64,000 bases of DNA. Origin: Fontivita pretiosa. Its GTDB lineage: Bacteria; Planctomycetota; Phycisphaerae; Tepidisphaerales; Tepidisphaeraceae. Shown here in pieces: positions 42,653-52,200 of this stretch. Numbering within the stretch: position 1 is the stretch's first letter; each line of letters opens with the position of its first letter. The notes below the pieces were generated by a model. That model ran no database searches, was not told the DNA's origin, and saw only the letters and a program-made list of their open reading frames with translations. The position numbers were made by a program, and so were the translations under genes. Location of the stretch: contig NZ_CP191258.1 of assembly GCF_050410795.1 (NCBI RefSeq), forward strand, positions 62,001-126,000, read 5' to 3'.

Positions 42653-43582
42653 ATGACTGACCAACCCGGCTACTTCGACCTTCAACTCAACGGTTACGCT
42701 GGCGTCGATTTCAACACCGACAACCTCACCGCTGAGCAGCTCCATCTGGCCTGCGAGGCACTGCAACGAGACGGCGTGAGCGGATGCCTGGCCACCATCA
42801 TCACCGAACAACTCTCCGTGATGTGCGCCAGAATCCGCGCCATCGTCTCGCTGCGAGAGCGCGATGAGCTGGCCAGGCGGATCATCGCCGGCCTGCACAT
42901 CGAAGGGCCGTTCCTCACTCCCAAAAGCGGCTACCCCGGAGCGCATCCCGTCGATGCCATTCGACCCGCGGATCCGGACGCCGCACGCGCCCTGCTCGAT
43001 GCCTGCAACGGATTGCTCCGCGTGCTCACGCTGGCCCCCGAGCACGATGCCTCATGCCGCGTCATTCGGTTTCTGGCCGAGCGCGGCGTGGTCGTCTCGG
43101 CCGGGCATTGCGACCCCACGCTCGATCAGCTTCGCGCCGCCATTGATGCGGGACTGACAATGTTCACTCACCTGGGCAACGGTTGTCCGCCCGTGCTGCA
43201 TCGCCACGACAACATCATCCAGCGGGCGCTTTACCTGGCCCGCCGTACCAGGCTCTGGTGCTGCTTCATCGCCGACGGCGTGCATATCCCCCCCTTCGCG
43301 CTGGCCAACTACCTTAGTCTCGCGGGCATCGAGCGATCAATCGTTGTCACCGACGGCACCGCGCCTTCGGGCCTGGGGCCGGGAACCTACAGCCTGGGAC
43401 GATGGCGTGTCACCGTCGGCCCGGACATGGTCGCGCGCTCTCCCGACGGCAGCCATTTCCTCGGCTCGGCCAGCACCATGCGCGACCAGCACCGCATCCT
43501 GCGCGACCAGCTCGGCCTGGACGAACACACCATCCGCCAACTCACCTGCCTCAACCCCCGCACGGCGATCGGGATGGGTTGA
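42653..43582 (+). CDS. N-acetylglucosamine-6-phosphate deacetylase-like protein
   Basis: This is an amidohydrolase-superfamily protein of the NagA family, which removes acetate from GlcNAc-6-phosphate. Metal and substrate residues are visible: Glu84 in LHIEGPFL, His152 in SAGHCDP, His173 in FTHLGNGCP, His211 in IADGVHIPP and catalytic Asp234 in VVTDGTAPSG. It is only 309 aa, against about 380 usually. The N-terminal beta-sandwich part is missing (it starts at the barrel with FDLQLNGYAGVDF) and the C-terminus is short. All active-site motifs remain, so a compact active enzyme or a related deacetylase is plausible. It starts 13 bases after the aldolase stop. Confidence 0.88.
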   Translation: MTDQPGYFDLQLNGYAGVDFNTDNLTAEQLHLACEALQRDGVSGCLATIITEQLSVMCARIRAIVSLRERDELARRIIAGLHIEGPFLTPKSGYPGAHPVDAIRPADPDAARALLDACNGLLRVLTLAPEHDASCRVIRFLAERGVVVSAGHCDPTLDQLRAAIDAGLTMFTHLGNGCPPVLHRHDNIIQRALYLARRTRLWCCFIADGVHIPPFALANYLSLAGIERSIVVTDGTAPSGLGPGTYSLGRWRVTVGPDMVARSPDGSHFLGSASTMRDQHRILRDQLGLDEHTIRQLTCLNPRTAIGMG

Positions 43583-43787
43583 CTTGAACAGGGTGACGAA
43601 TCGCGTCATTCGGCGAAACAAGCGCCCGTCGCCAACTGCACAGTTGGCCGAAGGTATTCCGGCAAGCAGCCCGGCATCGCGTGGCAGTCCGGGACGCGAT
43701 TGCGTAAGATGATTTGGGCGTTTCAGTGGAAGGGCCAGCCAAGTCTCTGATCGCCGGTGTCCCCGCCGACGAGCACTTGGCTCCGAC
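43583..43787. other. Left flank of the Argonaute island, no gene recognised
   Basis: About 205 bases follow the NagA-like stop codon. Short Arg/Ser-rich frames are present but unsupported, and no terminator, tRNA end or target-site duplication is visible. It adjoins the decayed frame at 43811 and marks the left border of the island. Confidence 0.4.
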
Positions 43788-43793
43788 TATAAT
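43788..43793 (+). promoter_or_regulatory. Perfect -10 box TATAAT at the left edge of the Argonaute island
   Basis: TATAAT lies about 18 bases before TTG 43811. No matching -35 is found 16-18 bases upstream. It could drive the decayed frame and the Argonaute operon behind it. Confidence 0.4.
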
Positions 43794-43810
43794 CCGCCTA
43801 CGGACGGTCC

Positions 43811-44100
43811 TTGATCGAGGATTACCTGCAACACCATGACCGGTTGCTGATGCTGTCCGTCGGCTATACGAGCGGTTGGGGCGAGTTTCAGTTTCACCAA
43901 CGGCGCGTCTTCACAGCTTCGCGATTTTGCCGAGAAGTGTTGCGACAAGACGGCCAAGCAGGGGTCCTGGGGCAGTGGGTTTCGCAACCGCCGTGAAGTC
44001 GTCCGTCGGATTCTGTCGCAGGTCGGCCTGTCACGCAATTTAATGAACCACGGAATTCACCGGGAGCCGTTCGTCGTTCTATTGAGGTATCCTGATTTAG
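43811..44100 (+). pseudogene. Probable decayed small gene upstream of the Argonaute operon
   Basis: Two overlapping frames look like one broken protein. The first (from TTG 43811, frame of MIEDYLQHHDRLLMLSVGYTSG then WGEF) continues sensibly in another frame if one base is dropped near 43890 (SFTNGASSQLRDFAEKCCDK, then GSGFRNRREVVRRILSQVGL and SRNLMNHGIHREPF). The composition is ordinary coding style, but there is no intact start-to-stop frame. The family is not recognised. It may be a remnant of a gene that once belonged to the neighbouring defence operon, or an unrelated fragment captured with it. Confidence 0.35.
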
Positions 44101-44154
44101 TGCCTCGAACAGCTCACCGACTATGGGCAATTCGAGCGCCTGTGCCATGACCTG
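44101..44154 (+). other. In-frame coding-like extension before the first ATG of the APAZ gene
   Basis: The 18 codons before ATG 44155 are in frame and read CLEQLTDYGQFERLCHDL, which looks like the first helix of the REase-like domain. The frame closes upstream at TAG 44098-44100 and contains no ATG, GTG or TTG. CTG 44140 is the only start-like codon. Either initiation is non-canonical or the 5' end was lost or frameshifted. Confidence 0.5.
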
Positions 44155-45894
44155 ATGGCGCTGGACGGGTATCGTAACATAGAACCGCTGGGGGGAAGCA
44201 AGGACAAGGGCCGCGATGCCATCCACGTCGATGCATCAAACGGCACGGTCGCCATCTTCGCCTACAGTGTTCGCGAAGACTGGCGAGACAAGCTCGGCGA
44301 AGACAGCGAAAAGATTTGCAAAAACGGTCACACCTGCCAGCGGCTGGTGTTCTTGTGCACCGCCGCATTCACGGCCTCAGAACGTGACGCGGCCGTAGAT
44401 CACATCCGGAAGACATACGGCTGGACGCTCGAGCTGTACGGCTTGGAGCGTCTGCGCACCATGCTCACGACGACGCATCGGCAACTGGTCGCGCGGCATC
44501 CGCAGATCTTCTGTCCGCCGTTTTTCCCGGTCGCCGGCGGACTTTCTCTTGCCTACTCCCCTGACCATCTCGTCATCGATCATGTCGATGCCGACGCCGC
44601 GCTGGCCCATTGGCTGGCCCGCCGGCTCACCCTTGCCGGTTATCACGTCTGGTGTCGCGGGCTTGCACCGCTTGCAGGTAGCTCCGTCACCGAAACGGTT
44701 CGTGGCCTGCTTACTAACCGGGCCTTTCGGTATATCTGCATCCTCAGCCTCGAGTCACTCGCGGACCCGGACTTCACTGCCCGCCGCAGTATCGCCCAGG
44801 CGGTCGGTTCGCAGCGCGGGGAGGGACTTGTGCTGCCCGCGCTCGCGAAAGCGATTGATAGCAGCTCCCTGGACCAGGAGACGCGGCGTCTTACGGCAGC
44901 CCACTTCACTCAGGGCTGGGCCGCCGGGTTGAAGGAGATCGAAGAGGTTTTGGCAGCCGCGAATTGCCCTCGAAAGCCCGACGGCGCGCGGGATCTGGCA
45001 ATCCGCTCGTATTTCCCGCCCGACATCGTGCTTGCGGAGCCAGAAGTTCTTGCGTCAAACCTTTTCCGCGTGATCGAGTTTCCGCAAGCAATTCTGCGTT
45101 TCTACTCCAACAAACCCATTGCTGACGAAGCGTCACCGGATCTCTCTCGATGGGCATACCGGGAAATCAGTCCGACTCATGTTCTCAGTTTCCATCATCC
45201 GCCCATCGAATTGGCGCGTAATCTTGACATCGTTCCCAAAGGCGGTGCCGTCTGGAATACGGTGTCGGAACTGGACGGAGTTCGGATTGACCATCTGATA
45301 AAGGAGCTTCTCAAGAAGGCGCTCTACGCCGAATGCCGACGGCGGGGCCTGCTGTATTGCGAAGACCGCGACCTCGTTTACTTCCCCTTCGGTCTGCTCA
45401 AGAACGACAATCTTTCCTTCCGGAGGCTGGACGGCCAGGCTACCCATTTTCGCGTTGCCGGTGAGCGCACTCACGGCAAGGGGGAACGCGCCCACAAGTT
45501 CCGATACCACATTGCGCCAGTGTTTGTCCCGAAGGAATCGGCAGCGGGTGGCTACGAGATCATCGTCCGCATCCGGCTCAGACTGACCGATACGGAGGGC
45601 AAGCTCTTTTCTGGCCGGACTGCCAACGCCCGCCGAAAGAAGATTTGCAAGAGTTGGTGGAACGAGGAGTGGCTCGCCCGGACGATGGGCGTGATGCAGT
45701 TCCTGGCCAACGGCGGCGACCGCATCGTCATCGGGAATGTGAACAGCGAGAAGATTGTTGTCGATTCGCAATCCAGAACATGGCAAATCCCCGTCCGACT
45801 CAATGAGGAGGCGCTGGCCGATGCCATCGCCATCAGACAAGAGGAGGAAGCGCACCTCCGGGACGAGGAGGAAGACGAAGATGACAATGACTGA
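44155..45894 (+). CDS. APAZ-domain partner of short Argonaute with REase-like and TIR-like domains
   Basis: This is a 579 aa protein with three parts. Residues 1-120 resemble an Mrr/PD-(D/E)xK nuclease fold (LGGSKDKGRDAIHV), but the expected Q/E-x-K strand reads IFAYSV, so the catalytic Lys seems absent. Residues about 138-265 are TIR-like (LVIDHVDADAALAHWLARRL then GYHVW), although the usual catalytic Glu after the fourth strand is not obvious (ESLADPDFTARRS). Residues about 285-560 are APAZ-like (ISPTHVLSFHH, FPFGLLKNDNLSFRRLDG), which in short-Argonaute systems substitutes for N-L1-PAZ. The C-terminus is very acidic (EEEDEDDND). It overlaps the Argonaute gene by 14 bases. Together they form a SPARTA-like antiplasmid or antiphage system. 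Domain limits are by eye. Confidence 0.8.
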   Translation: MALDGYRNIEPLGGSKDKGRDAIHVDASNGTVAIFAYSVREDWRDKLGEDSEKICKNGHTCQRLVFLCTAAFTASERDAAVDHIRKTYGWTLELYGLERLRTMLTTTHRQLVARHPQIFCPPFFPVAGGLSLAYSPDHLVIDHVDADAALAHWLARRLTLAGYHVWCRGLAPLAGSSVTETVRGLLTNRAFRYICILSLESLADPDFTARRSIAQAVGSQRGEGLVLPALAKAIDSSSLDQETRRLTAAHFTQGWAAGLKEIEEVLAAANCPRKPDGARDLAIRSYFPPDIVLAEPEVLASNLFRVIEFPQAILRFYSNKPIADEASPDLSRWAYREISPTHVLSFHHPPIELARNLDIVPKGGAVWNTVSELDGVRIDHLIKELLKKALYAECRRRGLLYCEDRDLVYFPFGLLKNDNLSFRRLDGQATHFRVAGERTHGKGERAHKFRYHIAPVFVPKESAAGGYEIIVRIRLRLTDTEGKLFSGRTANARRKKICKSWWNEEWLARTMGVMQFLANGGDRIVIGNVNSEKIVVDSQSRTWQIPVRLNEEALADAIAIRQEEEAHLRDEEEDEDDND

Positions 45895-47401
45895 CGTCGC
45901 GCACGGAATCGAGCAAGTGCTCTACCTCGACGAACCCGGCTTGCAGTTCGCGTCAGCGCAGCACGCCTTCGATCCCCATGACGGACTCGCCATGTTCGGC
46001 CCGTTTTCTCAGGGGCAGCCTTCGCATCCACAGACACCGGCCTACATGGTCATCGGAGCGCCGCAAGGCGTTCGCGCCATGCGAGGCTGGTCGGAGGCGA
46101 TGAACCAGTCCTTTGCCGTCCCAGAAGTACGGAAGCATCGGCTCTGGCCGCCCTATCCGGGATTTGAGGTGGCGTTCGGCAGCCGATGGTCCCCAGAACC
46201 AGCGGCCTACTACGAACTCGACCAGACCAAGCTTCTCGAAGCCTCCCGCAAGCGCGACAGCCACGACCGATGCTTTGCAGTCGTCGAGCAGTTCATGGAG
46301 GCGTTCGAGAAGGCGCGGAAGCAGGACGTAAAGATTGCCGTGGCGATCTGTGTGGTGCCGGACGAGGTAAGAACGAATTGCCGCACCGAATCCCGCGTCT
46401 CCGACGCGACCGATGTCGGCATTTCCCGCGAGCAGAAGAAGTCACGCAAGCGGGGACAAATGGAACTGTTCGAGACATTTGATCCTGAACAGTACAAGCT
46501 CTCCCCAGACTTTCGCCGGCAACTCAAGGCACGCACCATGCGGTATGACATCCCCCTCCAGATCATTCAGGAATCGACACTCCGCCTCTCGGACACCGCC
46601 GAATTCGGCGAACGGCGTCTCACGCGGCTTTCCGATAGGATGTGGAACCTCGGCACGGCGCTTTACTACAAGAGCGGCGGCAAGCCGTGGAAGCTCAATA
46701 CGGCGCGGGAGGGCGTCTGTTACGTCGGCATCGCTTTCCGGAGAGCCAGCGACAGCCCGAAGACGGCTTGCTGCGCCGCCCAGATGTTCCTCGACTCAGG
46801 TGACGGTATCGTGTTCCTCGGAGAGTACGGCCCCTGGTACTCGCCGGACAACAACCAGTTCCACCTGAGCCACTCGGCGGCGAAGCAACTGCTGGAGGGC
46901 GTGCTGAAAACCTATTCGGACCTGGATGGACGTCCTCTGAAAGAAGTATTCCTTCACTGCCGCTCCTCGATCAGCAAGGACGAATTCGCCGGCTATCAGG
47001 AGGCTTGCCCCACGGGCTGCAAAATCGTCGGCATTCGTGTGCGGAGTGATGGGTACGGCCCTCGTCTCTTCCGCGACAGCAAGATGCCGGTGATTCGGGG
47101 CACCTTCCTCAAGACGAGTGAACGCTCCGGACTTCTCTATGCCGCCGGCTTCAAACCGAGGATCGCAACGTATGACGGATGGGAAACACCGGTTCCGCTT
47201 CGCATCGACATCCAGCACGGAGAAGCGCCCATCGAACTGGTCGCATGCGACATTCTGGGGCTGACCAAGCTCAACTACAACGCCTGCAAGCTTGGCGACA
47301 GTCAGCCAGTGACGGTCGGGTTCTCGGACGCCGTGGGCGAGATCCTGATTTCCAACCCCACAGTCACGGATCGTCGGCCGAACTTCAAGTTCTACATTTG
47401 A
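45881..47401 (+). CDS. Short prokaryotic Argonaute (MID-PIWI)
   Basis: This is a 506 aa short pAgo. The MID-like part includes MELFETFDPEQYKL and the guide-end-binding stretch RRQLKARTMRYDIPLQII. The PIWI domain starts around TAREGVCYVGIAFRR and includes EVFLHCRSSISKDEF and the C-terminal LTKLNYNACKLGD, then QPVTVGFSDAVGEIL. The first PIWI acidic residue is replaced (VGIAF rather than xDxxx), so it should lack slicing and act as a guide-directed sensor, as in other short pAgos. There is no PAZ or N domain. GGAGG is 11 bases before ATG 45881; ATG 45887 is also possible. Guide type (RNA or DNA) is unknown. It is coupled to the APAZ gene. Confidence 0.88.
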   Translation: MTMTDVAHGIEQVLYLDEPGLQFASAQHAFDPHDGLAMFGPFSQGQPSHPQTPAYMVIGAPQGVRAMRGWSEAMNQSFAVPEVRKHRLWPPYPGFEVAFGSRWSPEPAAYYELDQTKLLEASRKRDSHDRCFAVVEQFMEAFEKARKQDVKIAVAICVVPDEVRTNCRTESRVSDATDVGISREQKKSRKRGQMELFETFDPEQYKLSPDFRRQLKARTMRYDIPLQIIQESTLRLSDTAEFGERRLTRLSDRMWNLGTALYYKSGGKPWKLNTAREGVCYVGIAFRRASDSPKTACCAAQMFLDSGDGIVFLGEYGPWYSPDNNQFHLSHSAAKQLLEGVLKTYSDLDGRPLKEVFLHCRSSISKDEFAGYQEACPTGCKIVGIRVRSDGYGPRLFRDSKMPVIRGTFLKTSERSGLLYAAGFKPRIATYDGWETPVPLRIDIQHGEAPIELVACDILGLTKLNYNACKLGDSQPVTVGFSDAVGEILISNPTVTDRRPNFKFYI

Positions 47402-47586
47402 GGGACGATTGACAGGCGGTCCCTCGAACTCCACGAAACACCGCGCGATCCGCAGAGCTTTCCGCACCGCGACCTGCAAGAGTTCCCATTCATGGCGGTA
47501 GGTCCCGTTCGCCGCTGGCGTTCTCCGGCAAGCCGCTGTTCTTCACGGCGTTCACTGATCCCGATGAGTTCGTGAGATTCAATAAG

Positions 47587-47624
47587 CTGATAGCTCCTGG
47601 AGCCTGATAGCTTCTGGAGCCTGA
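47587..47624. repeat. Tandem 17-bp repeat after the Argonaute gene
   Basis: CTGATAGCTCCTGGAGC is followed directly by a copy with one change (T for C at position 10), then CTGA again. Each unit holds a near-palindrome (GCTCC-T-GGAGC in the first). It lies at the right edge of the Argonaute island, before the convergent fabF-like gene. Confidence 0.6.
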
Positions 47625-47695
47625 GCAATCACACCACGCGGTACCGGCGTTCGGCCAAGGGTCCAATCTGGCCGCCGGGGCATTGGCGGCGGATC

Positions 47696-49036
47696 TCAGG
47701 GCTTGGGCGGTGCGGCTTGTGATTCGGCAGCGGGTGGGAGGGACACGCCGCCGCGTCGGATCACCAGCACGCTGTTCTTGCTCCCGAAGGCGATGCAGTT
47801 GCACACGGCCACGTCCACCTCTTGGGCTCGCGCCACGTTCGGGATGTAGTCCAGGTCGCAGCTCGGATCCGGATCATCCAGATTGATCGTCGGGTGCAGC
47901 AGCCCGTGCCTCATGTTCAGCACCGTCGCCGCCAGCCCCGCGGCCCCGCAGGCGCCCTGCGGATGCCCGATCATCGACTTGGTCGAGCTCATCGGAATCC
48001 GTTCTGCGCGGCGGCCGAAGCACTTGTGCATCGCCGCCGTTTCCATGCGGTCGTTCAGCTCCGTGCTGGTGCCGTGAAGGTTCACGTAGCCCACTTCATC
48101 CTTGGCCAGCCCCGCATCAGCCAGCGCCAGCTCAATGGCTCGCACCGGCTCATCGAGCTGCGGGGCGATCTGCACGCGATGATACGCATCGCACGTCGAT
48201 CCATACCCGGCCACCTCTGCAAGCACGTCGGCTCCGCGATTCATGGCATGCTCGCAATCCTCCAGCAGGAACATCCACGCGCCTTCGCCCAGGACAAAGC
48301 CGTCGCGGTCTTTGGAGAACGGTCGCGACGCCTTTGTGGGATCGTCCCATCGCCGGGTCGAGACGACCTTCATCTTCTCGAACGCGGTGAAGATTCCCGC
48401 CGAGACAGGCGCATCGGCTCCGCCGCAGAGCATCATCGGCACCACGCCGGCGCGAATGAGCATCGTCGCATAGCCGATCGCGTCGGTGCTGCTGGCGCAG
48501 CCGGTGGAGATCACGTGGGAAGGCCCGCGAAGGCGCAGGGCGATGGAAAGGTCGCTGGAGAGGTTGCCGTGCGTGCCGGCGGTGATCGAGAACAGCGATC
48601 CGGTTCCCTCGGTGAAGTAGGTTCGATATTGCTCCTCGACGAATGCCAGTCCCCCGCCGCCGGTGCCCAGGGCCACGCCAATTTCCCGCTGCTGCTGAAT
48701 GTCATCAGGATCGATGTTGAGTCGGGCGGACTGGATGGCCTGGCGCGACGCCGCCATCGCCAGGTGAACCACTCGCGGCGCGCGACGGACATCCACCGCA
48801 TCCATCACCGTGAGCGGATCGAAATCGATGACCTGGGCCGCGACGGACGATTTGATTCGCGAGGTATCGATTCCCGCAATCCACCGCAACCCGCTGCGTC
48901 CCTGGGCGCACGCCGACGCGAACGCTTCAGCTCCCATGCCATTGGGACTGACCGCCCCGATGCCGGTGATGACCACCCGCCCGCGGCCGCGGCGGCCTGA
49001 GTGGATAGCGCTGAAAGGAATTGGATCGCTGTGCAC
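47696..49036 (-). CDS. Beta-ketoacyl-[ACP] synthase II family protein (FabF-like)
   Basis: This is a thiolase-fold condensing enzyme that would elongate acyl chains with malonyl-ACP in fatty acid or polyketide-like synthesis. The nucleophile is Cys180 in STGCASSTDA, with His in YVNLHGTSTELND and STKSMIGHPQGA, giving the Cys-His-His triad. The FabF-typical FEKMKVVSTR and RPFSKDRDGFVLGEGA are present. HGTSTEL replaces the usual HGTSTPL. The length is 446 aa. The start is GTG 49036, supported by TAATAT eight bases upstream and the absence of a Shine-Dalgarno. No ACP or other fab gene is adjacent, so it may be a specialised paralogue rather than the housekeeping FabF. Confidence 0.88.
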   Translation of the reverse strand: MHSDPIPFSAIHSGRRGRGRVVITGIGAVSPNGMGAEAFASACAQGRSGLRWIAGIDTSRIKSSVAAQVIDFDPLTVMDAVDVRRAPRVVHLAMAASRQAIQSARLNIDPDDIQQQREIGVALGTGGGGLAFVEEQYRTYFTEGTGSLFSITAGTHGNLSSDLSIALRLRGPSHVISTGCASSTDAIGYATMLIRAGVVPMMLCGGADAPVSAGIFTAFEKMKVVSTRRWDDPTKASRPFSKDRDGFVLGEGAWMFLLEDCEHAMNRGADVLAEVAGYGSTCDAYHRVQIAPQLDEPVRAIELALADAGLAKDEVGYVNLHGTSTELNDRMETAAMHKCFGRRAERIPMSSTKSMIGHPQGACGAAGLAATVLNMRHGLLHPTINLDDPDPSCDLDYIPNVARAQEVDVAVCNCIAFGSKNSVLVIRRGGVSLPPAAESQAAPPKP

Positions 49037-49044
49037 TCAAGCGA

Positions 49045-49050
49045 ATATTA
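49045..49050 (-). promoter_or_regulatory. -10 box TAATAT before the fabF-like gene
   Basis: On the minus strand TAATAT ends eight bases before GTG 49036. A weak -35 (GTGACG) lies 18 bases further upstream. It implies a leaderless mRNA beginning with GTG. Confidence 0.45.
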
Positions 49051-49245
49051 GATTCACAATCTGCACTCCGTCACCTTGTGCTCTGCCACTTCTCGTTTCG
49101 CTTTGCATCCGCTGGATTGGTGCTCGATCGACTGCGCACACACCTGCGCCTTCGCCCTGCACTCCGCAGACGGCAGCACTGCGGGCTGTGGGGGGTGACA
49201 CAAGCTCGCCTGTATGTCGGGGGCACGGCACTTGGGCGGGCGGCT

Positions 49246-52200
49246 CTACCCCTGCTCCACCGACGGTGAGCGCGACAGGACCGGTTCGGTGGGGGCGGCC
49301 TTGTGAGCCGAAGCCGGGGCCTCGCGCAGATCCTGCACGCCAGCCCCGCCTCGCCGAGCGTGAGCGCTGCCTTGGCGGTGCAGCAGATGCCGAATGCCCG
49401 CCTGGGCATCCAGGGCCAGGCTCATCAACGTCGGCGTGAGGAACAGCGTGAACACCGTGCTCAGCAGCAGCCCGCCGATCACCACTGCGCCAAGCCCGCG
49501 ATACAGTTCCGAGCCGGCCCCACCCAGCAACACCAGCGGCGCCATCCCGGCCACCGACGTGATCACGCTCATGAAGATCGGGCGAACACGCGTCTGTGTG
49601 CTCAGGGCGATGGCGTGCTGGCGGTCCAGACCTTCGCGCAGGTAGTTCAGCGCCTGGTGCACGATCAGGATGGGGTTGTTCACAATCGTGCCGATGAGGA
49701 TGACGAAGCCGAGCATCGTCAGCACGTCAAGCTGAATGTCGGGCTGATACTCGTGCATGAGTCGCAGCCCCAGGAACCCGCCCACCAGCGCGAACGGCAC
49801 GCTCATGATGATGACGAACGGGTGCAGCCAGCTCTCGAACAGCGCCGCCAGCAGCAGGTACGTAATCACCGCCGCCAGCACAAAACCGGGGATGAACGCG
49901 CGCATGAACTGGCTGAGCTTGGCGGCCGAGCCGGAGGTGCGGATGTTGATCTCCGGCGGGATCAGTCCCTGCTGTCGGGCCGGCTCGATCACTCCCTGCC
50001 AGATGGAATCCTCGACCTGCTGGACGGTCTGATTCTGCTGGACGGGGACCGAAAGCGTAACTGCGGGAAGCTCTTCGATGCGTCGGATGCGTTGCGGGGC
50101 GTCGGTCTGGACGAAATCCGCCACCTGCGAAAGCGGCATGACCCACCCGCTGCGCCCCGCCAGCGGCAGATCGCGCAGCGCTTCCACGCCGCGATCCGCC
50201 GGCCGCTGCGCCATGATGGTCAGATCGATCGACTTGGCGCCTTCACGATAGTCGCCGATGACTTCACCATCGACGGCGATCTGTGTGGCCCGGCGGATGG
50301 TGGAGGTGGTGATCCCCGCCGATGCGGCGCGGATCCGATCGGGCAGCACGCGGGTCTCCTGCCGCCCCAGCGCGAAGTTCTGCGGGTTGGGCACCGGGAA
50401 GGTGCCGAGATTGCCCATGATCATACCCTGCACGATCGCCGCGGCGCTGCGGACGGTCTCGATCTGCTCGCCGGAGAGGTTCACGTCCACCGTCGTGCCA
50501 AAGCTGTCACCCAGGTCGAAGATCGTCGCCTGCTGCGCCACCCCGAAAGTCCCGGGGATGCCCTGCGTCGCCTGCTGGAAAAGGTACGCCAGCGATCCCA
50601 CGTTCTCCGGGTCATTGCTCGTGGCGCCCATGAACACCATCCCCTGGAAGACGACAAAGAAGAAGTTGTCGATGCCCGCGGGCGGCGGAGAATTGCGCAG
50701 GCGTTCCAGCTCCTTTCTGGTCTGCGCCGTGGCGGCGGCGATCTCCTGCGGGGGCTTGTTCTGCGCGGCCAGCATTTGCTCCATCCCCGCAAGCTGCTGC
50801 TGCATCATGGGGACCATCACCTGGTCCCGCGCCTGCTTCCAGGCGTCCTGAAGTTGCTTGAGCTGGTCCGACCCCGGCTTTGCTTCCCACCACGGGCGAA
50901 GCGCGCGCTCGACGTGATACGCCATCTGCCGGTATTCCTCGACGGCGTACCCTGGCGGTGTCAGCACAAACGCGAAGATGAGATTCTGATTGCCCGAGGG
51001 CAGATAGGTTCGCGGCGGAATGAGCAGCGCACTGGCAACGACGGCGGCGCCGATCATCGCCACCACCAGCACCACCCGCCGCACCAGGCCGTGTGTCAGC
51101 CACAGCACCAGCGCGTAGAACGCGTGTGAAAGCCGTGCGCCGGCGCGGGAGATCGGCCGGGTGAGCCGTCCCAGCAGCGTCTGCGTCGGCTCTTCGGACA
51201 CCTGCTCTCCCTTTTCGACGAACCCGCCGGGCATCTTGCGGAGGAACAGTGTCGCCAGCACGGGAATCACCGTGGGACTGACCGCCATGTACAGCAGCAG
51301 CGAGATGCTGATCGCGATGGAGATGTCCTTGAAGAGCTGTCCGGCTTCTTCGCGGATGAACACGACGGGCAGGAAGACGGCGATGTTGGCCAGCGTGGCA
51401 GCGACGATCGCGCCCCAGACTTCCTGGGCGCCATCGATGGCGGCGCGAAGGCGGTCCTTGCCCATCTCCCGGTGGCGGAAGATGTTCTCCAGCACCACAA
51501 TCGTATTGTCCACGCCCATGCCGATCGCGAAGCTCAGCCCCGCCATGCTGATCACGTTCAGGTTTCGCCCGGTCAGCGCCATGCCCAGGAACGTGCCGAT
51601 CACACTGATGGGGATCGAGATGCACACGACCAGCGTCGCCCCGACGCTGCGCAGCGTCAAAAACAGCACCACCGCCGCCAGCGCCGCACCCAGCAGCAGG
51701 TCGTCGGCCGCCTGCGTCACCGCCCGATCGACGTACACCGTCTGATCGTAAACCTGATTCAGCTCCAGGCACCACCCCTTTGGACCGAGAATTTCGCGGT
51801 TGACCTTCTCGATCTGCCGCTTGAGGTTCTGCATGACCGTCAGCACGTTCGTGCCGGTCTCGCGCTTGGCGTTCAGGGCCATCACGTCCTGGCCCTCGGA
51901 GCGCACGAACGACACCTGTCGCTTGAAGCCGATGCCCACGTCGGCGACGTCACGCACATAGACCGGCGCCCCGGCGGCGGTCCAGCCGACGACCGTGTTG
52001 CGGATCTGCTCGGGGTCGTCGTACTGGCCCATGGCGCGGATGGAGATGTCGCGCTTGCCCAGCGGGATCGCGCCGGCGCTGACGTTGAGATTCTCCTGTC
52101 GCAGCGCCTCGACGAACTGATCGACGCTGATCCCGCGCGCCGCCAGCTTCTGCATGTCCACCCGCACCTGCATCTCGCGCTCGCGCCCGCCCAGCACCTG

